Counted from the first letter of the stretch, positions 1-8,017 are shown. The stretch is 64,000 nucleotides of DNA from an uncultured Lachnospiraceae bacterium (GCA_910584845.1 CAJUDH010000005.1:1-64000); one strand, 5' to 3'. A program made the numbers and translations. Notes: generated by a model not told the origin, from the sequence alone.

Positions 1-78
1 AACGAAAAGCGGATAAAGATATCCCTTGGAAACATGAGCCCGTTGGAGTACAGGAAAAGCCTTGGCTTGGCGGCTTAG
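1..78 (+). pseudogene. C-terminal end of an IS3-family (IS150-like) transposase
   Basis: The first 25 codons form an open frame ending in TAG at 76-78. The residues ISLGNMSPLEYRKSLGLAA are the typical tail of the DDE transposase OrfB of IS3/IS150-type elements. The sequence just after the stop (about 84-110, gtccaagaaaatgtccgc) looks like the terminal repeat of such an element. Only the tail is in the window, so whether the rest is intact cannot be judged. It marks the left edge as insertion-rich DNA. Confidence 0.7.
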
Positions 79-105
79 CCAGTCCAAGAAAATGTCCGCA
101 CCCCC

Positions 106-245
106 TCTCTTCTCAGCCTAAATTTTCTCAATATTCAGTAGGCAAAATCCAAGATACAGTTGCTCAAATTGCACGAAAAATAGGAAAATGTATAAGTATT
201 CACCAAATTTTGGGAAATAAGCAGTGGGAACACTTGAGGCCGTAA
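106..245 (+). other. Orphan reading frame between two insertion sequences, possible gene remnant
   Basis: A frame without stops runs from the end of the IS3-like element to TAA at 243-245 and includes VAQIARKIGKCISIHQIL. It has no start codon or ribosome site, and its last codons lie in the putative IS256 terminal repeat. It could be the surviving 3' piece of a gene cut by the two elements, or chance. I do not recognise a family. Confidence 0.2.
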
Positions 246-520
246 AAAATTCTGTGTCTATGGGAAATGAAATTCCTCTGATAAGAGTTTGATATGTATA
301 ATCCTGCTGTCTATTTTGGGAACATTTTATTGTTGATTACTTTTTCTATTAATAGTATAACCATTACTTCATTTTTTATACAGGTTATTTGGATTTTTTG
401 CATCAAAAATAAAGGCATTGGCTGATTGCTTTTTTCGTGGGCTCTGCCCACACCCGGCCTCCGGAATAAGGCTGGATTTTTTTGGCAATACTATCAATGC
501 CGACGGAATAAGGTATTTGT

Positions 521-553
521 CAGGGTGGCTCGTGTTTGGGCATGGCCACCCTG
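521..553 (+). terminator. Hairpin with T-tract inside the IS element
   Basis: A perfect 9-bp stem (521-529 with 545-553) is followed on the plus strand by gctttttcctttt. It lies just past the transposase reading frame. It reads as a terminator for plus-strand transcription entering the element. Confidence 0.45.
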
Positions 554-564
554 GCTTTTTCCTT

Positions 565-1775
565 TTATAAATGCTGCGTCAGCCGTTCCCCATACAACAC
601 GATCAGCTGATTTAATACCTGATCCCATCCACGGTATCTCTGCGTCCATTTTTTGTGATATTTTCACGGGCCAGATAGAGCATCTTCTCCAGGGACTGGC
701 CGCTTGGAAACACACTTTTTGTCTTTGTCACTTTCCGGTACTGACGGTTCAGTGCTTCTATGATATTGGTGGTATACATGATGCGGCGTATATTATCTGA
801 AAACTGGAAGAAAGGGCTTACATCCTCCCAGTTATTCTCCCAGTTGCTGATTGCATAAGGATATTTCTTTCCCCATTTTTCCCTGACCGCTTCCAGTTCG
901 GACCATGCTGCCGTCTCGTTTGGGGCGTTGTACACAGCTTTGAAATCACTTGAAAATTTTTTCAAATCACTGTAGTTTACATATTTAAATGAATTGCGCA
1001 GCATATGGATCACGCATCTTTGAATCTGAGCCTGAGGATAGACTGCACTGATTGCTTCCTTAAAACCCGGGAGCCCGTCCACACAGAAGAACAGTACATC
1101 CTTCACGCCCCTGTTTTTCAGATCATTGAGCATCCCCAGCCAGAACTTGCTGGTTTCATTGGCTCCTGCCATGATGCTGGGAATGTCTTTATAACCTTCC
1201 GTGGTAACGCCCAGCATAATGTAAGCCGCCCTGCTTAAAATACGTCCGTCCTCCCGTACCTTATAATGGATACAGTCCATAAAGACAAAGGGATAAATGG
1301 CATGGAGGGGGGGCTGCCACTCCTTGACCTGGGGAAGGATGCGGTCTGTGATTTTGCTGACCATCTCCGCAGAAAGTTCCACGCCGTAGAGATCTTTCAG
1401 CTGGTTATGGATATCCCGCGTACTCATCCCCCGGGCATACAAGGAGATGGCCTTCTCTTCTATGCCAGAAATATCCCTCTGGTATTTGGGAACCAGCTTC
1501 GGCTCAAACTCCCCGTTGCGGTCACGGGGGACACCGATCTGGAATTCACCGTACTGGCTTTTGAGTGTTTTAGTGGAATGTCCGTTTCTCTTGTTGTCGG
1601 ACTGGATATCCCCCTTCTGGTTTTTCCCGTACCCCAGCGTGGCATCCATCTCGGCCTCCATCAGTTCCTGGAGGATATCTTTGAAACTGTCCCTGAGAAG
1701 GGAATAGACATCCGCAACACTGGTGATGTTGTTTTCTGAAATAATCTGTCGAATCTGCCCCTTTGCTACTGGCAT
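565..1775 (-). pseudogene. IS256-family transposase, frameshifted near its C-terminus
   Basis: This is a mutator-type DDE transposase. It starts at ATG 1775 behind AAAGGGG. The frame runs through the family core, including FMDCIHYKVR (first catalytic Asp), FFCVDGLPGFKEAI (second Asp) and RRIMYTTNIIEALNRQ (catalytic Glu region). At the A6 run (plus-strand T run 649-654) the reading shifts and stops at 612. Moving to the -1 frame gives KKWTQRYRGWDQVLNQL and ends at 565, exactly the expected family C-terminus. So one A is missing, or ribosomes slip back by one there. Programmed slippage is not usual for IS256, so I favour an inactivating deletion or a homopolymer sequencing error. Confidence 0.85.
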
Positions 1776-1871
1776 AAAAATACCCCTTTTCGATAAGAAT
1801 TGTCATATCTGAATTCTTACCAAAAAGGATCCATTTTTTCCAAAGACACAAACTATTTTACACTACCAATC

Positions 1872-1909
1872 GAAAAGACGGTACAGCCCTTGTAATCGGG
1901 GCTATACCG
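1872..1909 (-). terminator. Rho-independent terminator, minus strand
   Basis: An 11-bp stem (1879-1889 with 1899-1909, including G-U pairs) is followed on the minus strand by CTTTTCG. It stands just outside the distal copy of the tRNA-Asn repeat and could stop transcription leaving the island. Confidence 0.55.
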
Positions 1910-1935
1910 CCTAATCTAAAATTACTTCCTTGTCA

Positions 1936-2025
1936 CCGCAAACCTTGATGTTTACGGGCTTTTCCAAACTCCCCGAGTTGGGCTCGAACCAACAACCCCA
2001 CGGTTAACAGCCGTGTGCTCTACCA
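1936..2025. repeat. Distal attachment-like direct repeat carrying the 3' part of tRNA-Asn
   Basis: These 90 bp match 5749-5838 with a single mismatch (t/g in the terminator stem). Bases 1969-2025 are the last 57 nt of tRNA-Asn; the match stops in the D arm, after which the sequence is unrelated. The other 33 bp are the tRNA's downstream flank and terminator. This is the usual structure of the far end of an element integrated into the 3' part of a tRNA gene. Confidence 0.85.
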
Positions 2026-2165
2026 ACGGGTGCGCTCGCACACCGAAAACCATCATATATATTTATCTTATTTTTACTCATTAATAAGCTTATAAATCGG
2101 CTGATTTTATATAGAATTTTTCTATGTTTTTCTCTACACAAACCTATATCTTTGACACATTTATT

Positions 2166-2948
2166 TTATATGCCTCCATATCTTTCTTTTATGATTTCTC
2201 CTATTCGTTTTGTTTCTCTAATATTTCTTCCCGTAGTTTTAACTACAACACCATATTTTTGATCCGTCCAAGGTAAAACAATCTCAATCAATCCATCGTC
2301 ACGTATCTTTCTAATAAATTTGCGCTCTGAAGGATTAAAAGGTAAAGAATTAACCACCTCAATCACATAAGGACATCTGATTAAACGCTTTGAAAACTCA
2401 GTTAAAACATCCATTCCATGATCATGTCTTAAAGAAATCCTTTTATCTTCTACTTGTAAATCAGTTTCTATTAATTCCGGCTCTTCATCTAATTGCAACT
2501 GAGAAATATGTATGTCAACATGTCCTTCCGTGCATATATTTCTAACAGCCTTTATATCATTATCTTTCATCAAATGTATAAAGGCTGTATCCCACTTCTT
2601 TTCATATATGCTTAATCCAGCAGAATTCAATATATGCGCTAATGCTAATCCTATGCATGATCTGTCATCCAAAAGCCATTCATGACTAAAATACTCATCC
2701 TGTATTTGTTCCACAGCCATCGACTCATATGGAGGCCTAAAAAAGGAAAAATAAAAATTCCTAATATTTAACGAATCTGGCATATTTTGAAGCAACTGAA
2801 ATAATTTTAAATTATCCACAGAATCAATTCTACATGTTGTTATATTATATTGACGCAATGAACGATAAACTTTGATAAGTTCTAATATAGAAACATTATC
2901 TATGTTTTCTTTGCCAGTTAACGACAACTCATTAAAAAACAACTCCAA
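2166..2948 (-). CDS. Unknown protein, third gene of the DUF262/AAA island
   Basis: This is a 260-residue protein of no family I recognise. The start is TTG with AGGAGG 11 nt upstream, giving MELFFNELSLTG at the N-terminus. No signal peptide or membrane segment is visible. The middle (about 160-180) is acidic (DEEPELIETDLQVEDKR). The C-terminal third is basic, and its end (VVVKTTGRNIRETKRIGEII) could be a nucleic-acid-binding or catalytic end, but this is a guess. It is the last gene of the operon, 89 bp after the ATPase. By position it would be the effector or specificity partner of the ATPase/DUF262 pair. Base use is as AT-rich as its two partners. Confidence 0.6.
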   Translation of the reverse strand: MELFFNELSLTGKENIDNVSILELIKVYRSLRQYNITTCRIDSVDNLKLFQLLQNMPDSLNIRNFYFSFFRPPYESMAVEQIQDEYFSHEWLLDDRSCIGLALAHILNSAGLSIYEKKWDTAFIHLMKDNDIKAVRNICTEGHVDIHISQLQLDEEPELIETDLQVEDKRISLRHDHGMDVLTEFSKRLIRCPYVIEVVNSLPFNPSERKFIRKIRDDGLIEIVLPWTDQKYGVVVKTTGRNIRETKRIGEIIKERYGGI

Positions 2949-3037
2949 TCTTATCTATTCCTCCTCATACATCCCACATCTGCATAGTAAACACGTCTAT
3001 AACAGATGCTTAACCCCAATTTAACTGCTATTGAAAT

Positions 3038-4144
3038 CTATATTAATTCAGTCATTAGAATTCCCCATTCATCCAATAATCCCAAAGGATACTCGCTTAA
3101 ATTTCCTTTACTGTCAATATAAATATTATCTACCTTCGTTTCCTGCTCTTTATTCTTCGAAAAAAAGGAAATTCCAACTTTTCTGTTATTAATTTGTTTC
3201 TTTTTTATAGCAACTCTTATCCCATTTATCACATGATCACTATGTGATTCACAAATAATCTGACATCCATGTTCTGCTGCCAATGCTATTAAATTGGCTA
3301 TCATAGTCTGCCCCTTAGGATGGAGATGTGATTCAGGATTCTCAATCAGCAACAAGCTATCTCGATTGGAAATAAGCAGTTCTACGATAAGCGGTAACAC
3401 ATAGGGTATCCCGAAACCAACATTAACAGGTAAAAAAGAATCTGAAACCAATCGATCCCCGCTATAACTAATGACCAACTTTGCTTTTTCAATAGAGGGT
3501 AATAACTCTGCTGATATTCTTATTCCCGGCGATATTTCTGCCATCCATGCTGATACCTGGTCAATCAGGCGATTTGTTTTTCCACTCTGTAAGCACATTT
3601 CTTCAGGTACTCGTAATTTTTCCCCCTCAAGTGCCAGAAAAGGAACTACAAATTCTCCTGCCGTACCCAATTTTACAGCTCCATTCCTTTTCCAATTCTC
3701 AATACTGTATTGCTTTCTCGGACCTATATGTTCTGCCCCTAAATAAGAAAACTGTTCAGAAAACAAAGAAACTGCATAACTATCATCTGTTTTTGTCCCA
3801 ACTCGCATTAGTTGATCACTGTCTGGATCATCCAATCTATATTTGTAACAGCAATCAAACTTTATATTATTACTAAACTGAATATAAAATCTTATATTAT
3901 CAGAAACTCCACTTTGACAAAAAACATCTTTACCTGTTCCCAACTGAATCATAATTCCATTGGTATACAAACAATCTAATCCCAATTTACTATTTTCCCA
4001 GAAACTCTGTCTTAGAAGTAATAATGCCTGTATCACGGACGATTTTCCCATCCCGTTCATTCCAAAAAACAAATTTAAATTCTCTAATGGTAATGATAAT
4101 TTTCGTATTGATTTAAAATTCTCAATTTGCATATAATTAATCAT
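3038..4144 (-). CDS. AAA ATPase of the OLD/RecF-like, DUF3696 type
   Basis: This 368-residue P-loop ATPase belongs to the SMC/RecF/OLD-like class. The N-terminus MINYMQIENFKSIRKLSLPL is the usual first strand. Walker A is FGMNGMGKSS (about 28-37). Walker B is LLLIENPESHLHPKGQ (about 266-281), followed by the switch ICESHSDHVINGIR. The C-terminus DEWGILMTELI resembles DUF3696 proteins. No TOPRIM nuclease domain is present. The ATG at 4144 overlaps the end of the DUF262 gene by 8 bp and has GAGGT 8 nt upstream, so the two are translationally coupled. DUF3696 ATPases often lie next to DUF262 genes, and such pairs are suspected defence components; the role here is inferred. Confidence 0.85.
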   Translation of the reverse strand: MINYMQIENFKSIRKLSLPLENLNLFFGMNGMGKSSVIQALLLLRQSFWENSKLGLDCLYTNGIMIQLGTGKDVFCQSGVSDNIRFYIQFSNNIKFDCCYKYRLDDPDSDQLMRVGTKTDDSYAVSLFSEQFSYLGAEHIGPRKQYSIENWKRNGAVKLGTAGEFVVPFLALEGEKLRVPEEMCLQSGKTNRLIDQVSAWMAEISPGIRISAELLPSIEKAKLVISYSGDRLVSDSFLPVNVGFGIPYVLPLIVELLISNRDSLLLIENPESHLHPKGQTMIANLIALAAEHGCQIICESHSDHVINGIRVAIKKKQINNRKVGISFFSKNKEQETKVDNIYIDSKGNLSEYPLGLLDEWGILMTELI

Positions 4145-5276
4145 ACATTAATACCTCTTGAAAAAGTTTATTTATTGCTTCATATCTTCCCTTAACATTA
4201 ATTATAGCGGCTGTTCCTCTTGTAATAATTTCTACAAACTTATCGTCTCTTAATAATATTATATATTTTTCAAGCAACTTATCCCTTTTTCTTAATAATT
4301 TTTCGCAATCCTCTATACTTAGTTTAGCCAAATTGACTGCTATTGAATCATATAGAGGCTTATTGATTCTCCCATATCGTTCATTTGCATTAATTTTCCT
4401 AAAAGCCTTATCGCCAAAAATATCCGACGCATACTTCATTGCTTTTAAAAAGTCAACGCGACATTTCTCAATTGTAGATTCTGACTCAACCTGCAATCTG
4501 CTCATTACACTATTCAAATAATCTTCCAGATTACCCGAATAAGCTTTTATGCCCAGTAAATAAAAGGCTAGAAAACGATTCACAAATTCACAATCTAACA
4601 TTCTGGAAGAATCTATTTTATTTCTAGTTGCTTTTACAAATTCATCAGAATGCGCCAGTTCCTTTAATAAATTAGCCGCTTGGCCTCTATAAACAGAATT
4701 TTTAATTTCTGCTGGTTCTAAAGTCAAACCTCCCGTATTGATTCTTGTAAAAATACTTGTTCTTACATTATCTGGCGTTCCTGGCCGAATAATATAAGCT
4801 GTCAATGTCTGTGCTTTTATCCTCCTCTGTATAGCAGGAGGAAGCCCTTCAAACTTTTTTCCTTCATATTCTTTCAAATATTCCAAATCTGTCAGTACAA
4901 GGCGATTTGGATCTGCTTTATCAATCACCATAAATCTTTTAATAGCATATAACCTTTGTAACCCATCTACAACTATTAATTTATCATCCTTTGTACTATC
5001 GAAATAAAATGTGGGCAATGGTATCTTAATTATCAAAGATTCTATTAACCTGCTCTGTTGTTTAGCATTCCACAAATCGGGATGTCGTTGAAAATCGGGT
5101 TCTAACAAAATATCTTCATATTTTAATTGATCAACTATATTAGAAATTACCATTGGTTGAGAAATAATATCCACATCCTTAGGATTAAATGGTTCTATTA
5201 TTTCTTCCTCATATATTTCAGAATATAACTGTTCTTCCTCTATCTCATCTCGTTTTATCTTTTTTGGGGCAGGCAT
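4137..5276 (-). CDS. DUF262 (ParB/sulfiredoxin-like) domain protein
   Basis: This 379-residue protein starts at ATG 5276 behind GAGGAG; an in-frame TTG at 5294 is less likely. The DUF262 core is clear: EPDFQRHPDLWNAKQQSRLI, then LIVVDGLQRLYAI (the DGQQR motif, with L for the first Q), then FTRINTGGLTLEPAEI. The HNH-type DUF1524 domain found in GmrSD-like type IV restriction enzymes is absent, so nuclease activity is not assured. The N-terminus (1-30) is charged and acidic. It is the first gene of a three-gene operon inside the tRNA-Asn island. DUF262 proteins are known nucleotide-hydrolysing parts of anti-phage enzymes, but this arrangement is not one I can name. Confidence 0.85.
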   Translation of the reverse strand: MPAPKKIKRDEIEEEQLYSEIYEEEIIEPFNPKDVDIISQPMVISNIVDQLKYEDILLEPDFQRHPDLWNAKQQSRLIESLIIKIPLPTFYFDSTKDDKLIVVDGLQRLYAIKRFMVIDKADPNRLVLTDLEYLKEYEGKKFEGLPPAIQRRIKAQTLTAYIIRPGTPDNVRTSIFTRINTGGLTLEPAEIKNSVYRGQAANLLKELAHSDEFVKATRNKIDSSRMLDCEFVNRFLAFYLLGIKAYSGNLEDYLNSVMSRLQVESESTIEKCRVDFLKAMKYASDIFGDKAFRKINANERYGRINKPLYDSIAVNLAKLSIEDCEKLLRKRDKLLEKYIILLRDDKFVEIITRGTAAIINVKGRYEAINKLFQEVLMYD

Positions 5277-5327
5277 CTGCTTCTCCTCTCGCAAATTGTT
5301 ATTACTAACTTTATTATTTCATCCGCT

Positions 5328-5356
5328 AGTATATCATATCGAAAATAAATCTACAA
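5328..5356 (-). promoter_or_regulatory. Promoter of the DUF262/AAA/unknown operon
   Basis: On the minus strand, TTGTAG (5356-5351) and TATACT (5333-5328) are separated by 17 bp. They lie about 50 bp before the DUF262 start. The island operon therefore has its own sigma-A-type promoter. Confidence 0.6.
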
Positions 5357-5464
5357 TATTTCCGAGTAAAACATTAAAATGCAACGCTATCTGATTCTTT
5401 TCTACCTCCATACTTTTTTCTAGTCTATGTATTAATCTCACACAGTTTCATTAATTAGCTAACA

Positions 5465-5501
5465 AAAAATGAAACCTTGTATAAATCCAATACAAGGTTT
5501 C
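5465..5501 (-). terminator. Rho-independent terminator with 12-bp perfect stem
   Basis: The arms 5471-5482 and 5490-5501 are perfectly complementary with a 7-nt loop, and ATTTTTTG follows on the minus strand. It separates transcription from the tRNA side from the DUF262 operon promoter. Confidence 0.7.
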
Positions 5502-5528
5502 AATACATGGAAAGCCACAGCTTTACCT

Positions 5529-5780
5529 TCACTTTCGTACATCCCGTATATATTTTTCTTTTATAAATATTCCATGTTGCCATTTCTGCTTTATATAAGC
5601 TAGAATGAAAACTCGCCATTTCATGTAAAAAACTACTAGGCTTCTAACAAGTGTCACTATTTCATTGAGCGATTGAGGCTTACCTTTTTCGGTTAACAGT
5701 ATATTGCCTGTCAAAATTTCTTCTCTCTTATCGTCGGATATGCAAAACCCGCAAACCTTGAGGTTTACGGGCTTTTCCAA
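5529..5780 (-). CDS. Possible small protein at the island's tRNA end
   Basis: An 83-codon open frame starts inside the tRNA-Asn downstream flank, so its first residues (MEKPVNLKVCGF) are encoded by the tRNA terminator hairpin. No ribosome site is apparent. It is followed by the strong hairpin at 5471-5501. The middle (SLVVFYMKWRVFILAYIKQK) is hydrophobic and basic. I do not recognise a family and it may not be translated. Confidence 0.2.
   Translation of the reverse strand: MEKPVNLKVCGFCISDDKREEILTGNILLTEKGKPQSLNEIVTLVRSLVVFYMKWRVFILAYIKQKWQHGIFIKEKYIRDVRK
5743..5771 (-). terminator. Terminator of tRNA-Asn
   Basis: On the minus strand a 10-bp stem (5771-5762 with 5757-5748, TCAA loop) is followed by TTTTG, 10 bp after the tRNA 3' end. 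The distal repeat carries the single mismatch in this stem, so that copy folds less well. Confidence 0.65.
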
Positions 5781-5838
5781 ACTCCCCGAGTTGGGCTCGA
5801 ACCAACAACCCCACGGTTAACAGCCGTGTGCTCTACCA
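5749..5838. repeat. Proximal attachment-like repeat overlapping intact tRNA-Asn
   Basis: This copy pairs with 1936-2025 (89 of 90 identical). It covers the tRNA from the D arm to the 3' end plus 33 bp of flank. Confidence 0.85.
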
Positions 5839-5853
5839 TTGAGCTATCGAGGA
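5782..5853 (-). tRNA. tRNA-Asn (GTT)
   Basis: The minus strand folds as a full cloverleaf. The acceptor TCCTCGA pairs with TCGGGGA, the anticodon arm is CACGG/CTGTTAA/CCGTG with anticodon GTT, and the T arm is GTTGG/TTCGAGC/CCAAC. The 72 nt end in discriminator G, and CCA is not encoded. It is the integration target of the neighbouring island. Confidence 0.95.
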
Positions 5854-5935
5854 CTATTGTGAGGTTTACACAAATTTACAAACCTGTTTTTGTGTATCCT
5901 GCAATAACTTTTTCCGGTATGTAACCATTACGGTT

Positions 5936-5959
5936 GCTCTACCATTGAGCTATCGAGGA
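5936..5959 (-). repeat. Orphan 5' fragment of tRNA-Asn
   Basis: These 24 bp are identical to the first 24 nt of the intact tRNA (complement of 5830-5853). The rest of the tRNA is missing, and the sequence continues into CAACCGTAATGG, which cannot form the Asn anticodon arm. It looks like a scar of an earlier integration, duplication or deletion at the same tRNA locus. Confidence 0.75.
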
Positions 5960-6035
5960 TTACTAGCAAATAACGCAGTCATTATACAACACAGCTTGCC
6001 CATCTGTCAAGGAATTTTTCCAAAATACTGGAATA

Positions 6036-6198
6036 CCTAGTAACCGTCCAGCCATGCGGCAATCCATGAGAAAACGGGTGTTGCAAGCTGGCTTGCATAA
6101 ACACGTTTTTACATGGATTGACATTTGGCGGTTAGCCAATGCTTCTTGTTTTCATGTTTTTCGAAAACAAGAAGATATATGGCTGGACGGTTACTAGG
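6036..6198. repeat. Structured inverted-repeat element, copy 1
   Basis: This 163-bp unit is bounded by perfect 20-bp inverted repeats (6036-6055 and 6179-6198). Inside are further perfect stems: 6060-6068 with 6112-6120, GCAAGC/GCTTGC near 6083-6096, 6125-6129 with 6135-6139, and a 12-bp stem 6142-6153 with 6163-6174. The fold is a closed multi-branch structure on either strand. It has no coding capacity I would trust. It could be a MITE-like element or a structured RNA. Confidence 0.75.
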
Positions 6199-6207
6199 GG
6201 CCACAAC

Positions 6208-6346
6208 CCAGCCATACAACAACTCATGAGAAAACGGGTGCTGCAAGCTGGCTTGCATAAACACGTTTTTACATGGATTGACATTTGGCGGTTAGCCAAT
6301 GCTTCTTGTTTTCATGTTTTTCGAAAACAAGAAGATATATGGCTGG
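6208..6346. repeat. Structured inverted-repeat element, copy 2
   Basis: Bases 6225-6346 repeat 6065-6186 at a distance of exactly 160 bp with one difference (c6241 for t6081). The outer inverted repeat is shortened to 8 bp (6208-6215 with 6339-6346). It ends 7 bp before the histidine kinase stop codon, so it could also act as that operon's 3' structure. Confidence 0.75.
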
Positions 6347-6352
6347 CCTCCT

Positions 6353-8014
6353 TTAACTTGCTTCCAGTGTAAACCAAAATTCCACGCCACCGTCCTTGTT
6401 TTCCACCCCGCATTGCTGGTGGTGGGCGTCCATGATAGCTTTTACAATAGACAGCCCGATCCCGCTCCCTCCATATGCCCTGGTCCTGGCCTTGTCCACT
6501 TTATAAAACTTCGTCCAAAGGTTAGGGATATCCTCTTTTGGTATCGGCTGCCCCGTGTTATAAACCCGGACCACCACTTTACTTTGCATCCTCTCTGTTT
6601 GGATCCGGATGATTTTTTCCCCGTCCAGGTGGTTGATTGCGTTGTTTAGGTAATTGGTCATTACCTCCTCCACCTTAAACTCGTCAGCCTTCACCGGCAA
6701 CGGCCCCTCCTCTTCCCATATTACCCGGGCGCCCTTTTGCTGGATCAAGATCCTGGACGAGTTTAGCAAATCCCGGATCAATTCCGCTAAATCAAACTGT
6801 TCCCATACCGGCGCGTCATTGCCAAATTCCAGGGCGCTCAAAGTCAAAAGCTGCTTCACCATCTGATTCATCTTGGCCGCTTCGTCCATAATGACCTCAC
6901 AATAATAATCCCGGCTTTCTGCATCCTCGGCCATCCCCTCTGTCAGGCCTTCCGCATACCCCTGGATAAGGGCAATGGGCGTCTTTAGCTCATGGGATAC
7001 ATTGGCAATAAATTCCTTACGCATTTCATCAATTTGAATTTTTTCCTCAATGTCATGCTGCAGCTGCCGGTTGGCTTCCTGCAAAGCGCCGATAGTCTCT
7101 TTCAGCTTATCAGACAATGTGTTCATACTACGGCCTAAAACACCGATTTCATCTTGATGGCCCCCTTCGTACTTTGCTTCAAAATCCAATTCCGACATCC
7201 TTTCGGACAAAACCGCCAGGCGCAAAAGCGGATTGGTCACCCTCCGGGTGACAAAATACATAAGGACGCTTCCAAACCCCAATGCCACGGCCCCTACAAA
7301 GGTAGTAAACCGATTGGACAAAATTACGCTTTCCCGGATACTAGTCAAAGGCATAGACATGATAAACAGGGTCGTGTTATCCGATAAAAACCCCCAGCTT
7401 TCCATATAGCTGGACTGGGAACGGGGGTCAAAATTCGTTTCCATCACATAGTTCTCATATTTTTTTATGACTGTGCCCTGTTTGCTCTCCATCCCCAGCA
7501 CATATCGCTGTACTTTCCGTACCAGGTAATCGCTGTCCCTTCCGAACCCCAGGATCGCGGCGCCGGTGTTGCTGTCAATCAGTACAATATTAATATTGTT
7601 TTTTTCTCCGTAATCACGGATCATACCCAACAAAGTAGAAGAAGCGGGGGCCTCTTGCGTCTGCCCCCCTTCCTTCCGGATGGTTTCATCCGATTCCCTG
7701 GGCAGCAAAGGGAGGGATTCCTGGCTGTCCCCACCGTCCAAGGTATCCTTGGCCGATTCCGACCACAGCTGCCACTCTTGCTGGAGCTCCTGGGTAATCA
7801 CATCGCCAATATCCTGCCCGTCCCTGCTCTTTTCTTGGACTGCGGCGTTGATCTTATCATAGGCCTGCTCCATTTCCTTCCTTTTTTCGTCAATGTAATA
7901 CCTGCCCAGCCACCAGTTGTTCACAGCCCAAATAGAAAATAGCATCACTGCCATCAGCCCAACAAAAATCAGCATAATCCGCCGGCGGATAGAATGCTTT
8001 AAAAAATAATTCAT
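6353..8014 (-). CDS. Membrane sensor histidine kinase (PhoR/ResE-like)
   Basis: This 553-residue sensor kinase phosphorylates the response regulator encoded just upstream. A membrane segment lies at about 13-32, an extracytoplasmic sensor region at 33-235, and a second membrane segment at 236-256. HAMP follows at about 257-310. The HisKA box FIANVSHELKTPIALIQGY has His341. The ATPase domain shows NYLNNAINH (N box, about 454) and GGSGIGLSIV (G2 box, about 515). The ATG follows GAGGTGA that overlaps the end of the regulator gene, 3 bp away. The ligand cannot be read from the sequence. Confidence 0.92.
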   Translation of the reverse strand: MNYFLKHSIRRRIMLIFVGLMAVMLFSIWAVNNWWLGRYYIDEKRKEMEQAYDKINAAVQEKSRDGQDIGDVITQELQQEWQLWSESAKDTLDGGDSQESLPLLPRESDETIRKEGGQTQEAPASSTLLGMIRDYGEKNNINIVLIDSNTGAAILGFGRDSDYLVRKVQRYVLGMESKQGTVIKKYENYVMETNFDPRSQSSYMESWGFLSDNTTLFIMSMPLTSIRESVILSNRFTTFVGAVALGFGSVLMYFVTRRVTNPLLRLAVLSERMSELDFEAKYEGGHQDEIGVLGRSMNTLSDKLKETIGALQEANRQLQHDIEEKIQIDEMRKEFIANVSHELKTPIALIQGYAEGLTEGMAEDAESRDYYCEVIMDEAAKMNQMVKQLLTLSALEFGNDAPVWEQFDLAELIRDLLNSSRILIQQKGARVIWEEEGPLPVKADEFKVEEVMTNYLNNAINHLDGEKIIRIQTERMQSKVVVRVYNTGQPIPKEDIPNLWTKFYKVDKARTRAYGGSGIGLSIVKAIMDAHHQQCGVENKDGGVEFWFTLEAS

Positions 8015-8017
8015 GGA

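Larger units (their letters stand above)
240..1863 (-). mobile_element. IS256-family insertion sequence
   Basis: The element encodes one mutator-type transposase on the minus strand. Candidate terminal inverted repeats are 240-263 and the complement of 1840-1863; they agree at 18 of 24 positions and share a TGTGTCT core followed by TGG. The right repeat sits a normal distance in front of the transposase start. The left repeat is about 300 bp beyond its end, which is long for the family, so the left boundary is less sure. I found no convincing target-site duplication. Confidence 0.6.
1936..5838. mobile_element. 3.8-kb tRNA-Asn-associated genomic island without integrase
   Basis: The island lies between two 90-bp near-identical direct repeats spaced 3,813 bp apart; the proximal copy overlaps the intact tRNA-Asn. 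It is visibly AT-rich compared with flanking core genes. Its cargo is one leftward operon of DUF262 protein, AAA ATPase and an unknown protein. No recombinase, excisionase or replication gene is seen. It may be a satellite mobilised in trans or the remnant of a larger element. Confidence 0.75.

Noticed and set aside
3471..3876. Plus-strand frames inside the AAA ATPase gene
   Set aside because: They are shadows of the ATPase frame with no ribosome sites.
6139..6649. Frames in the 160-bp structured repeats (6139-6372 and 6299-6649)
   Set aside because: Identical residues come from the DNA repeat itself, and stems dominate the sequence.
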